This document shows, piece after piece, positions 1-6,349 of a stretch of 6,847 nt of DNA. Every line of letters starts with the position of its first letter. The first letter of the stretch is position 1. A program made the position numbers and the translations under genes. The DNA comes from Clostridiales bacterium. GTDB lineage: Bacteria; Bacillota; Clostridia; Oscillospirales; Acutalibacteraceae. The stretch lies in contig JAAVYX010000044.1 of the NCBI GenBank assembly GCA_022791355.1, forward strand, positions 1 to 6,847, read 5' to 3'. The notes under the pieces are model-generated. The model made no database searches. It had not been told where the DNA came from and saw nothing but the letters and a program-made list of their open reading frames with translations.

Positions 1-782
1 GGGGTGCGCAGCTCGTGGGATACCGAGGAGATAAAATCGTTTTTCATATTCTCGGCCTGGCTGAGCTCGCTGGCCATATAGTTGATGGAATCGCAGAGCT
101 CGCCCACCTCGTCGTTTTTCTGGACGTCGATACGGGCCTTGAAATCCCCCAGTGCGATACGGCGGGCGATGTTGCTGACCTCCCGGATGGGCTTGACGAT
201 AGACTTGATAAAATACAGCCCCGAAAAGGAGGCGAAGAGAATAATGCCCAGCCCCACCGCAATAGTCACGCTGAGGATCACCGCGATGTGCCGGTTGACC
301 CGGTCCATAGACACCACCCAGCGCACGGCCCCCTTGGAGCCGTTGCCGTAATCGGCCAGCATGGTGGTGCCGGCCATGATCTTTTCGCCCGACGCCGTCT
401 GTCCCTTCCAGACGCCGGCGTTGGATTTCTTGGCGATCTCATAGTCGGGCATGCGCTCGGCCGAGGTGGCAAAGCCGGTGGTGGTCACCACAATGTTGCC
501 GTCCCGGTCCAGCACCTGGAGCTCCACCTTATTCTTAAACCCAAACTCCTCGCACAGCTCCTTGGCCGCGGCGTAAAAATTCTCGCCCCTCGAGGACATG
601 TTCAGACTGCTGACAAAGTGCTGGGCGTAGCCGCCGGCCGCGTCCCGCACCCCGTTTTGAAAGTAGCTGATGAAAAAGAAGGCGAAAGCGACCTCCACCG
701 CCACGACGACGCCGATAATCACCACCAGCACATTGATCAGCCAACGGCGGGTAATGCCTTTAACCTTTATAATCATCTCCAT
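1..782 (-). CDS. Membrane sensor histidine kinase, N-terminal part (cut by window edge)
   Basis: This is a two-component sensor kinase that would autophosphorylate a histidine and pass the phosphate to the regulator encoded just upstream. About 260 residues are visible. A first membrane segment lies near residues 14-40 (LINVLVVIIGVVVAVE), followed by an extracellular domain at about 41-166 of a size typical of a single Cache/PAS-like sensor. A second membrane segment lies at about 167-190. A HAMP linker at about 190-241 contains KPIREVSNIARRIALGDF and DEVGEL. The dimerisation/phosphoacceptor H-box SSVSHELRT follows, with His256, and the window ends there, so the ATPase domain is not seen. The ATG at 782 is preferred over the one two codons later because AAGGGAGG lies 8 bases ahead of it. 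The kinase type is certain from the HAMP and H-box; the ligand is unknown. A 313-base gap separates it from the regulator gene. Confidence 0.93.
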   Translation of the reverse strand, partial: MEMIIKVKGITRRWLINVLVVIIGVVVAVEVAFAFFFISYFQNGVRDAAGGYAQHFVSSLNMSSRGENFYAAAKELCEEFGFKNKVELQVLDRDGNIVVTTTGFATSAERMPDYEIAKKSNAGVWKGQTASGEKIMAGTTMLADYGNGSKGAVRWVVSMDRVNRHIAVILSVTIAVGLGIILFASFSGLYFIKSIVKPIREVSNIARRIALGDFKARIDVQKNDEVGELCDSINYMASELSQAENMKNDFISSVSHELRT

Positions 783-1095
783 GGCGGAAGCCTCCCTTCT
801 TATTTGATTTTGATGAAAAAGCCTGGGGCCGCGGCGAAAAAAAACGGACGCGTGCGCGGAGACAGATAATTACAGGATGGGGAAATGCAAAAAGTCCCGC
901 CGTATTTTCGGGTTTGAGGCCGTGAAAATGCCCTGGCCGCACGGCTCGGACGTCGTTTTGCCCATCTGGACTCATGTTCCAGGCCAAAATCCGGCTTTTC
1001 TCCGGCTTTAAGACCCGCTCCAGTTTGACCCCCGTTTTTTCCAAAAACCAGCCTGTTTAAACAAAATCTCATCGTTTTCGTTTGCATACGCGCGC
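783..1095 (-). other. Regulator-kinase intergenic gap with an 11-base direct repeat
   Basis: This 313-base stretch is unusually long for a regulator-kinase pair, whose genes usually touch or overlap. No convincing gene is present; the longest minus-strand frames have no ribosome site and no recognisable domain. It holds a tandem AAAGCCGGA repeat (990-1009), an imperfect inverted repeat CTGGA/TCCAG (966-982), and a run of eight T on the minus strand (837-844) that lacks a good preceding stem. The gap may carry a separate kinase promoter, but no clear -35/-10 pair is visible. TGTAAT, near the minus-strand T-rich segment at about 865-875, is the best -10-like hexamer and has only a poor -35. Confidence 0.5.
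990..1009 (-). promoter_or_regulatory. Tandem 9-base direct repeat at 11-base spacing, possible response-regulator site
   Basis: On the minus strand AAAGCCGGA occurs twice, with start points exactly 11 bases apart. OmpR/PhoB-family regulators typically bind head-to-tail direct repeats at about one helical turn, so this could be a binding site for the adjacent regulator acting on the kinase gene. The spacing is seen; the binding is inferred. One pair of short repeats may also arise by chance or by slippage. Confidence 0.3.
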
Positions 1096-1803
1096 TTAAG
1101 CTTCGGTAGACCATTTATATCCCATACCCCACACCGTAACCAGATGCTTGGGTGCGGAGGGTTGGTCCTCGATCTTCATGCGCAGGCGGCGGATGTTTAC
1201 GTCCACGATTTTCTCCTCGCCGAAATAAGCGTCTCCCCACACCCGGTTGAGAATATCGGTGCGGCTCAGGGCCGTATCGGGATGGGTGAAGAAATACTCG
1301 ATAATCTGGAACTCCACCTGGGTAAGCTCGATGCCCTGACCTTTTTTCAAAAGGGAACGGCGGCGCAGATTGAGGCTGAAATCTCCCAGGGTGATCTCGT
1401 CCTCGGTCTTTCTGGACGGACTCTGGCTCTGCATTTCCACCCGTCGGTAGAGGGAATCCACCCGGGCCACCAGCTCGGAGGGACTGAAAGGCTTGGTCAC
1501 ATAGTCATCCGCCCCCATCATCAGGCCGCTGATTTTATCCATCTCCTGGGTCTTGGCGGTCAGCATGATAATACCTAAAGTAGCCGAACGCTTGCGCAGT
1601 TCTTTACAAAGGGTAAACCCGTCCATACCGGGCATGGAAATATCCAGCAGGGCGATTTCAAAGTTTCCCTGCTCCTCTTCAAAAATCCGCAAACCATCCT
1701 CGCCGGTGGGGGCCTCCACCGTCTCGTATCCCGCCCGGTTGAGGTTGATGACCTCGAATTCCCGAATAGCCGTCTCGTCTTCTACAACCAAAACCCGTTT
1801 CAT
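1096..1803 (-). CDS. OmpR/PhoB-family DNA-binding response regulator
   Basis: This is a 235-residue cytoplasmic transcription regulator, the normal length for the family. The receiver domain (about 3-118) shows the acidic pair Glu8/Asp9, the phosphoacceptor Asp54 in LLDISMPGMDG, Thr82 in IIMLTAKT, and Lys104 in DDYVTKPF. A linker at about 120-135 leads to the C-terminal winged helix (about 136-233), with the family signature LTQVEFQIIEYF, the recognition region VDVNIRRLRMKIE, and the closing TVWGMGYKW. The start at 1803 is chosen because AAGGAGAAGG lies just upstream and the receiver fold begins at once with MKRVLVVEDE; the longer frame back to 2016 would add unrelated low-complexity sequence. 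It lies between the lipoprotein and kinase genes and is very likely their partner. All key residues are present. The regulon cannot be read from the sequence. Confidence 0.96.
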   Translation of the reverse strand: MKRVLVVEDETAIREFEVINLNRAGYETVEAPTGEDGLRIFEEEQGNFEIALLDISMPGMDGFTLCKELRKRSATLGIIMLTAKTQEMDKISGLMMGADDYVTKPFSPSELVARVDSLYRRVEMQSQSPSRKTEDEITLGDFSLNLRRRSLLKKGQGIELTQVEFQIIEYFFTHPDTALSRTDILNRVWGDAYFGEEKIVDVNIRRLRMKIEDQPSAPKHLVTVWGMGYKWSTEA

Positions 1804-1880
1804 GCGCGATCCTTCTCCTTTTCCGAAAAAGCCTTCTATTATGACGCAGTTTGTTCCAAAAAGACCGTTTGCTGAAAAAC

Positions 1881-1909
1881 AATATGAAAACGTTTCGCCC
1901 GCCTGTAAG
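1881..1909 (-). promoter_or_regulatory. Weak candidate promoter for the response regulator gene
   Basis: On the minus strand CTTACA and CATATT are separated by 17 bases (4 of 6 matches each to the vegetative consensus), about 75 bases ahead of the regulator start. The 191-base gap after the lipoprotein gene, together with the lack of a clear terminator there, allows either read-through from the lipoprotein gene or a separate start here. A second -10-like CATAAT closer to the gene lacks a -35. Confidence 0.25.
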
Positions 1910-1994
1910 GGGGAGACGGCGAGGCCGGGGGAAAAGCCCCGTCCGCGTCCCGCTGGAGGCGCAAATACAAAGCGCAGGAGTCCCCCGCAAAAAT

Positions 1995-3386
1995 CTACGA
2001 TATCAGTCCAAAGCACTCCCGCAGGGCTTGCTCGGTCAGGGCGTACACGCCGTTGGAGGCCATGATTTTACCCACATAATACAGGCCTCCGCGATGGGCG
2101 AGTTCAATATATCCCTCCCACTCCTCGGGATTTCTGGCCTCCCATTCCCGCTTGGAGACCAGCTGAAGGGTCAGCAGCTCCTCCTCCCGGTTTTTGCCCA
2201 CGGGATTCCAGACATAGAAGCTGCGCTGCTTGGAGCTGGACTGCGCGCCTACGGTTACATTGATCGTATTGTCGCCCTGCCACTGGGCGGGGAACCGCAG
2301 AAAGTATTCGTTTTCATAGTCCATAAAGGCCGAATAAACGTTGGTAAAGCGTTTGCCGTCATAGTTGCGCCAGGCGGTCAGATAGAGCTTCTCGCTGTCG
2401 GCCGTGGCGTCGTAGCCCGGCAGGGGGATCATCAGAGGCATTTCCAGCACTCCGTCCCCATCCACGTCTCGAGAGACGGCGGCCGCCGGCCGCCGGGTGA
2501 TGTCGTTGATTCGGGTGATATTGTCGTGGAAGGGGGAGATTAGCCGGCTCATGGGCTGAAGACTGTCCTCGTTTTCCTGTACCAGCTCGGTATAATAAAC
2601 GATTTCGGTAATCATAGCCGCCGAGCCCTTGTAGGCGTCCACATAAACGGCGGGGGTCCCGTCCTTGAGATACCCGGCCTTGGGGGCCTGATAGGCGGTG
2701 ACCGTACCGTCCAGGCTCACCATACCCTCCTCCTGCACCCCGCTCACACCAAGGGAAATCAGTTTGGCCGAGGCCGCCTTATCGGCGGTGCTCAGGTTGA
2801 AAAGCAGCAGCTGGGGCTGGCTGCGCCCGGCAATCAGGTTGCAGACGGCATATTGGGTATAGTTTTCCTGTATGCGTTGGATCAGGCCGCCCTCCCGCAG
2901 GGAATAGGCCGAAAGCTTTTTTTCCAGCGTGGTGTATTGGGTCCAGCCGATCATAATTTCGTCCCGGCCGTCCCCGTCCAAATCCGCGAAGGAAACCTGA
3001 TTGACGGTGCCGGACAAAAGCAGCTCGGTCATGGGCTGCCAGACGCCGCCGGCCCGGTCGATGAGACTGACGTGGAGCTTGGCCGTCTTATCCGACTGCT
3101 CCGATTCGGGTATATAAAAGGCCAAGGCCTCGTCCTCCCCGTCCCCGTCGCTGTCGTGTAAGATAAAGGCCGAGCGGTAATCGCCGGTTTGCGGGTACTT
3201 GAGCTGGATGCCGCCCACCCCGTTTTTCTCCAGCGCCTGCTGGATTTCATACAGCTCTCCCGTAGGCTTGGGAGGCCGCAGCATCCCGTCCACATCCGAG
3301 CTCACATAACCGCAGGAGGAAAAGGAAAGGCAGCAGGCCGCAGCCAGCAGACCGCATATCCATCGTTTATAAGTGATTCGACCCAT
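1995..3386 (-). CDS. VCBS/FG-GAP-like repeat lipoprotein
   Basis: This is a 463-residue predicted surface lipoprotein of unknown function. A basic N-terminus (MGRITYKRW) and hydrophobic stretch lead to a lipobox-like FSSC with Cys25 as the probable lipidated residue; Phe at -3 is somewhat unusual. Three Asp-rich calcium-loop motifs follow: DSDGDGEDE (78-86), DLDGDGRDE (135-143) and DVDGDGVLE (307-315). These are typical of FG-GAP/VCBS beta-propeller repeats, here separated by longer beta-rich segments. The start at 3386 is supported by AAGGAGG 10 bases upstream. It lies directly ahead of the response regulator on the same strand, so a role as an extracellular partner or target of the two-component system is inferred. 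No enzyme motif is visible. Alternatively it could be a spore- or envelope-associated protein that merely shares regulation. Coding is certain; the detailed function is not. Confidence 0.92.
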   Translation of the reverse strand: MGRITYKRWICGLLAAACCLSFSSCGYVSSDVDGMLRPPKPTGELYEIQQALEKNGVGGIQLKYPQTGDYRSAFILHDSDGDGEDEALAFYIPESEQSDKTAKLHVSLIDRAGGVWQPMTELLLSGTVNQVSFADLDGDGRDEIMIGWTQYTTLEKKLSAYSLREGGLIQRIQENYTQYAVCNLIAGRSQPQLLLFNLSTADKAASAKLISLGVSGVQEEGMVSLDGTVTAYQAPKAGYLKDGTPAVYVDAYKGSAAMITEIVYYTELVQENEDSLQPMSRLISPFHDNITRINDITRRPAAAVSRDVDGDGVLEMPLMIPLPGYDATADSEKLYLTAWRNYDGKRFTNVYSAFMDYENEYFLRFPAQWQGDNTINVTVGAQSSSKQRSFYVWNPVGKNREEELLTLQLVSKREWEARNPEEWEGYIELAHRGGLYYVGKIMASNGVYALTEQALRECFGLIS

Positions 3387-3418
3387 GCGTTCTGATCCTC
3401 CTTCCTTGAATGTTAGAT

Positions 3419-3424
3419 TTTATA
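3419..3424 (-). promoter_or_regulatory. Candidate -10 of the lipoprotein operon
   Basis: TATAAA lies on the minus strand about 30 bases before the lipoprotein start codon, a sensible place for a vegetative -10. No good -35 is found at 16-18 bases, which would fit an activator-dependent promoter or mean that the main transcript comes from the RNA element upstream. The AT-rich stretch 3411-3470 is the only such segment ahead of this gene. Confidence 0.3.
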
Positions 3425-3428
3425 ATGT

Positions 3429-3439
3429 TATCTAAGATA
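3429..3439. promoter_or_regulatory. Perfect 11-base palindrome next to the -10, possible operator
   Basis: TATCTAAGATA is a perfect 5-1-5 palindrome lying just upstream of the candidate -10, where a repressor or activator would act. It is short and AT-rich, so chance occurrence is quite possible. Confidence 0.22.
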
Positions 3440-3474
3440 GAATTTTCGTGGCAGACCGTTCTATTTTTCGTTAG

Positions 3475-3513
3475 CGGGAGGTTTCGCGCCAGGTTTCCTT
3501 GTATGGATTCTCC
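3475..3513 (+). repeat. 39-base terminal arm of copy A (3' end of the transcript)
   Basis: On the plus strand this arm begins CGGGAGGTTTCGCGCCAG. Its inverted partner is at 4176-4214 (mismatches only at arm positions 8, 19, 26, 27, 35 and 37). The 5' arm of copy B at 6149-6187 matches it at 31 of 39 positions, again with no gap. Confidence 0.85.
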
Positions 3514-3518
3514 ATTCA

Positions 3519-3599
3519 CCGGTCGCGAGGCGCGATATCCTTTTCTTTGTACGTAGAAAAGGATACAGAAGACGCGCTCCTGGAAATCCTTTCGACCGG
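3519..3599 (-). other. Nested three-part stem-loop in the 3' domain of copy A
   Basis: Three perfect stems are nested around one loop: CCGGTCG/CGACCGG (3519-3525 with 3593-3599), GCGCG/CGCGC (3530-3534 with 3573-3577), and the 11-base TATCCTTTTCT/AGAAAAGGATA (3536-3546 with 3555-3565) with an 8-base loop. The 23 pairs in register within 81 bases are far more than expected by chance and support a folded RNA arm. Confidence 0.7.
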
Positions 3600-4175
3600 G
3601 TAAGAGGAAAACCGAAAGTTCTCCCTTTCTAAACGACGTAGGGGATTCCCGTCCCACGGGACCTCGCCCTATACGTTTATCTTTTACTCTACATTCTTCC
3701 CCTCAATCGCCGGCTGCTTCTCTTTTGCTTCCTGCCAGCTGTTGCTATCGGGATCTTCCTACTGCTGGCAAATCTCAGTTTCCTTCTAACCTCGTAGCTC
3801 TGAGCCGGGTCAGTTGTTGCTTGGAATAGAGGCTTTGCTCCAGATTTCTCTTTGCTCTATCCCCTGTCCCTTAACGACAGTCTGTTTTCCTGCCGCTTCC
3901 CGCTAAATAGAGCTGCCGTTTCTTACCCGCTACCGGCGGGTCAGCGAAACGTAAAAGGTTAAAGCTCACGTCAGCGTCGACGGAAATTAACCGCAAGCAG
4001 CCGGAGGCGTCCGGAAGGGCGTAGCCCTGGACGCGGTCAAGACGGCGGCCGTAGGCTCCGTTGGACGCCGCAGGAGATTGCGTTTTTCTCCCTCTCTTTT
4101 GCCAAGGGACAAAAGCAGAGGGGCTAGAGGCGCTTTAGCGCCGAAACGCCAGACGCTGCTACTAGATAGGGTATT

Positions 4176-4214
4176 GGCGTATCCATAACAGGAAATCTGG
4201 CGCGAACCCTCCCG
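4176..4214 (-). repeat. 39-base terminal arm of copy A (5' end of the transcript)
   Basis: On the minus strand this arm begins CGGGAGGGTTCGCGCCAG and pairs with the complement of the arm at 3475-3513 at 33 of 39 positions. No short target-site duplication is visible directly outside the two arms, which weakens a simple transposon reading. Homology with copy B continues a little further upstream, through a pyrimidine tract beginning CTGCTTTT. Confidence 0.85.
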
Positions 4215-4314
4215 ACTACTAAAAAAGAAAAAGCAGAAAACGGAAGAGAAACCTCCCACTTTCTTTAAAAAAATGAAAACCTGATTTCTCGCCCATCAAA
4301 ACCGCTTGTCGGTT

Positions 4315-4343
4315 ATTATACCATACTTTCTTTCATATTTGAA
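4315..4343 (-). promoter_or_regulatory. Strong extended -10 promoter driving copy A
   Basis: On the minus strand TTCAAA (4343-4338; 4 of 6 consensus) is followed after 17 bases by a perfect TATAAT (4320-4315), preceded by TGG, which gives an extended -10. The predicted start is near 4308. It lies between the gpmI terminator and copy A and points into copy A, so it is not a gpmI promoter. It is the best promoter in the window, and no start codon with a ribosome site follows before copy A. Confidence 0.72.
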
Positions 4344-4385
4344 CGGATTTTCCATTTTCGCAGCAACTATTTTTTCCGTCAATAC

Positions 4386-4425
4386 AAAAAAGCCGGCGGC
4401 TCCTCCCCTGGGAGAAACCGCCGGT
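4386..4425 (-). terminator. Intrinsic terminator of gpmI
   Basis: On the minus strand a 7-pair perfect stem, CCGGCGG/CCGCCGG, is extended by partly paired TTTCTCCC/GGAGGAG around a short loop and followed at once by C and six T. It lies about 75 bases after the gpmI stop codon and should separate gpmI from the promoter of copy A. Confidence 0.9.
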
Positions 4426-4499
4426 CTGAAGGCCGTGATGGTATGATTCGGCATATAGCCGCGACGTGCATAAATTCCTGCCCAGCAGCCGCTTTACCG

Positions 4500-6044
4500 T
4501 TATTCCTTGATCAGACAAACCCCGTCCATTTCCGCCGGCTGGGCAAGCCCCAGCATGTGCAGCATGGTGGGCGAAATGTCGCAAAGCCGGCCGCCCTCCT
4601 TGAGCCGGCAGGGGTATCCCACCACGCAGAAGGGGACCGGGTTGGTGGTGTGGGCGGTGAAGGGGGACCCGTCGGCCGCGGCCATCTGGTCGGCGTTGCC
4701 ATGGTCGGCGGTGATGATGACCGCGCCGTCCATGGACAGGGCGGCTTCCACCACCCGGCCCACGCAGGCGTCCACCGTCTCGACGGCCTTGACGGCCGCC
4801 TCGAAGATACCGGTATGGCCCACCATATCGCAGTTGGCAAAATTCAAAATAACTACGTCGTACTTGCCGCTGCGGATGGCCTCCACCACCTTATCGCAGA
4901 CCGGAATGGCGCTCATCTCGGGCTGCAAATCAAAGGTAGCAACGTCGGGGGTGGGAACCAGGATCCGGTCCTCGCCCGGGAACTTGACCTCCTCGCCGCC
5001 GTTGAAGAAGAAGGTGACGTGGGCGTACTTGGTGGTCTCGGCGATGCGCAGCTGGGTCTTGCCGGCCTTGGAAAGGGTCTCGCCCATGGTCATGGTCAGC
5101 TCCTTGGGGGCGAAGGCCACATGGACGCCCGGCATGGTGGCGTCGTACTCGGTCATACAGACGAAATACAGGGGCAGCAGGCCGCCCCGGCGCTGGAAGC
5201 CGTCGAAGGCGGGGTCTACAAAGGCGCGGGTGATCTCCCGGGCCCGGTCGGGCCGGAAGTTGAAGAAGATCACGCTGTCTCCCGCCGACACGGCCTGCCC
5301 GCCGCCGATCACGGTGGGAATCAGGAACTCGTCGGTGATGTGCTTGCCGTCCTCGTCGATGGTCTCGTAGGACTTCTTGACGGCGGCCGCGGCGTCGTCG
5401 GTCATGATACCGTCGCCGTAGACCATGGCGGCGTAAGCCTTCTCCACCCGGCCCCACTGGGTATCCCGGTCCATCCCGTAATACCGGCCGGCCAGGGTGG
5501 CAATTTGACCCACGCCGATTTCCTCCATCTTACGCTGCAGCTCTTCCACATAACCGGCGCCGGAGGTGGGAGAAACATCCCGGCCGTCCAGCAGGGCGTG
5601 GACGTACACCCGGGAAAGCCCCTGGTCCTTGGCCAATTTCAGCAGAGCGAAGAGGTGGTCCTGATGGCTGTGCACGCCGCCATCGGACAAAAGCCCCAGC
5701 AGATGCAGGGCGGAATCGTTTTTCCGGCAGTTCTGCACGGCCTCCAGCAGCACCTGGTTCTGGAAAAAATCCCCGTCCTGAATGGACTTGGTGATACGGG
5801 TCAGCTCCTGATAGACCACCCGGCCTGCGCCGATGTTGGTATGACCCACCTCGGAATTGCCCATCTGCCCGTCGGGCAGGCCCACGTCCATGCCCGAGGC
5901 CCCGATCTGGGTCAGGGGATACTCCTTAAAAAATTTGTCCAGATTGGGGGTTTTGGCGGCCGTAATCGCATTGCCCTTGGGGGATGGGTTGAGGCCGAAC
6001 CCGTCCATAATGGTTAAAACCAGAGGTTTTTTCTTTTCACTCAT
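4500..6044 (-). CDS. gpmI: 2,3-bisphosphoglycerate-independent phosphoglycerate mutase
   Basis: This cytoplasmic glycolytic enzyme interconverts 3- and 2-phosphoglycerate through a phosphoserine intermediate, using two manganese ions. At 514 residues it is full length for the family. The alkaline-phosphatase-like metal core shows Asp14 (IMDGFG), catalytic Ser64 (GNSEVGH), Asp406 and His410 (NCDMVGH), Asp447 and His448 (TADHGN), and His465. The substrate-binding phosphotransferase domain shows His125 (DGGVHSH), DGRD (153-156), AGRYYGMDRD (185-194), FRPDR (263-267), and Lys339 in TTKYAHVTFFFNGG. The start at 6044 has AGGAGAG 9 bases upstream and matches the usual N-terminus. It stands alone here rather than in the frequent gap-pgk-tpi-gpmI cluster, with its own terminator and non-coding elements on both sides. 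No key residue is missing. Confidence 0.98.
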   Translation of the reverse strand: MSEKKKPLVLTIMDGFGLNPSPKGNAITAAKTPNLDKFFKEYPLTQIGASGMDVGLPDGQMGNSEVGHTNIGAGRVVYQELTRITKSIQDGDFFQNQVLLEAVQNCRKNDSALHLLGLLSDGGVHSHQDHLFALLKLAKDQGLSRVYVHALLDGRDVSPTSGAGYVEELQRKMEEIGVGQIATLAGRYYGMDRDTQWGRVEKAYAAMVYGDGIMTDDAAAAVKKSYETIDEDGKHITDEFLIPTVIGGGQAVSAGDSVIFFNFRPDRAREITRAFVDPAFDGFQRRGGLLPLYFVCMTEYDATMPGVHVAFAPKELTMTMGETLSKAGKTQLRIAETTKYAHVTFFFNGGEEVKFPGEDRILVPTPDVATFDLQPEMSAIPVCDKVVEAIRSGKYDVVILNFANCDMVGHTGIFEAAVKAVETVDACVGRVVEAALSMDGAVIITADHGNADQMAAADGSPFTAHTTNPVPFCVVGYPCRLKEGGRLCDISPTMLHMLGLAQPAEMDGVCLIKE

Positions 6045-6090
6045 TTCGTTGTTCTCTCCTTTTTTGAGGACATAAGGATTTGGCTTTGTT

Positions 6091-6120
6091 TTTTTATTCT
6101 TCTGAGGGAGTTTGCTGCAA
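6091..6120 (-). promoter_or_regulatory. Weak candidate promoter of gpmI
   Basis: On the minus strand TTGCAG and TAAAAA lie 18 bases apart, about 30 bases ahead of the gpmI ribosome site. The match is poor, but the segment is AT-rich and the gene must have a promoter in this 100-base space between it and copy B. Confidence 0.28.
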
Positions 6121-6148
6121 AACTGCTTTTCTTTTATTTTTGAGTGGG

Positions 6149-6187
6149 AGGGAGGTTTCGCGCTAAATTTCCTTATCTGAATACTCC
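6149..6187 (+). repeat. 39-base terminal arm of copy B (5' end)
   Basis: It aligns without gaps to both arms of copy A (31 and 30 of 39 positions). Homology with copy A also reaches back through a T/C-rich tract to about 6123 and possibly 6090. Its inverted partner is expected outside the window. Confidence 0.8.
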
Positions 6188-6237
6188 AAAAGCCTATCTA
6201 GTAGCGTCTGGCGTCCCGGCGCTAAAGCGCCTCTAGA

Positions 6238-6269
6238 CCCCATCTTTTGTCACGCGACAAAAGATGGGG
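6238..6269 (+). other. Perfect 14-pair hairpin in copy B
   Basis: CCCCATCTTTTGTC pairs fully with GACAAAAGATGGGG around a four-base ACGC loop. The matching place in copy A (4090-4123) has a stem of different bases, CCCTCT-G-CTTTTG with CAAAAG-AGAGGG, so the pairing is kept while the sequence changes. It is not followed by a T-run and is therefore not a terminator. Confidence 0.75.
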
Positions 6270-6349
6270 GAGAAAAACGCTGTCGCCTGCGGTATCCTAC
6301 GGAGCCTACGGCCGCCGCCTTGGCCACCTCCAGGGCCGCGCCCTTCCGG

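Larger units (their letters stand above)
3475..4214 (-). ncRNA. Large structured non-coding RNA candidate, copy A (740 bases)
   Basis: No credible protein gene lies here in any frame. Its two ends are 39-base inverted repeats matching at 33 positions without a gap, so the transcript would close into a long 5'-3' helix. Read on the minus strand, internal stems include GGCGC-TAAA-GCGCC (4129-4142), a 12-pair stem with one bulged G (4090-4123), ACCCGC-CGGTA-GCGGGT within a CGTTTC/GAAACG stem (about 3918-3952), CTGTC-GTTAAGG-GACAG (3864-3880), a GCCAGC/GCTGGC stem (about 3735-3772), TCCCGT-CCC-ACGGGA (3647-3661), and a nested three-part hairpin at 3519-3599. Dedicated promoter elements lie about 100 bases upstream, after the gpmI terminator. 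A homologous element, copy B, lies beyond gpmI. Size, a closing helix and many stems recall the class of large ornate bacterial RNAs (such as ROOL, GOLLD and OLE), but I cannot match it to any of them. A MITE-like mobile repeat is the main alternative. No terminator is evident at its 3' end. Confidence 0.55.

Noticed and set aside
825..860. Intrinsic terminator after the response regulator (minus-strand run of eight T)
   Set aside because: The GC-rich sequence before the T-run (around CGCGCACGCG) gives only a very short stem with an unworkable loop.
760..1044. A small minus-strand protein between the regulator and kinase genes
   Set aside because: No convincing ribosome site or domain, and the frame overlaps the true kinase start.
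1804..2016. A longer version of the response regulator starting at 2016
   Set aside because: The extra 71 residues have no domain and no ribosome site, and the receiver fold starts at 1803 right after AAGGAGAAGG.
3438..3468. Plus-strand terminator (ATAGAA/TTCTAT stem followed by five T)
   Set aside because: The stem has only six AT-rich pairs with a 16-base loop, and no plus-strand transcript is known to need it.
3475..4214. Group II intron, RNase P, tmRNA or OLE RNA as the identity of copy A
   Set aside because: I see no group II domain V or GTGYG start, no RNase P or tmRNA core sequence, and no neighbouring OLE partner gene; the family stays unassigned.
3987..4259. A 90-codon minus-strand open frame across the 5' part of copy A
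   Set aside because: Its N-terminus is encoded by the pyrimidine tract, it covers the stems and the terminal arm, and it has no matching frame in copy B.
4443..6017. A 524-codon plus-strand open frame opposite gpmI
   Set aside because: It mirrors GC-rich coding on the other strand; its protein is rich in Gly, His and Val with no domain, while gpmI is unmistakable.
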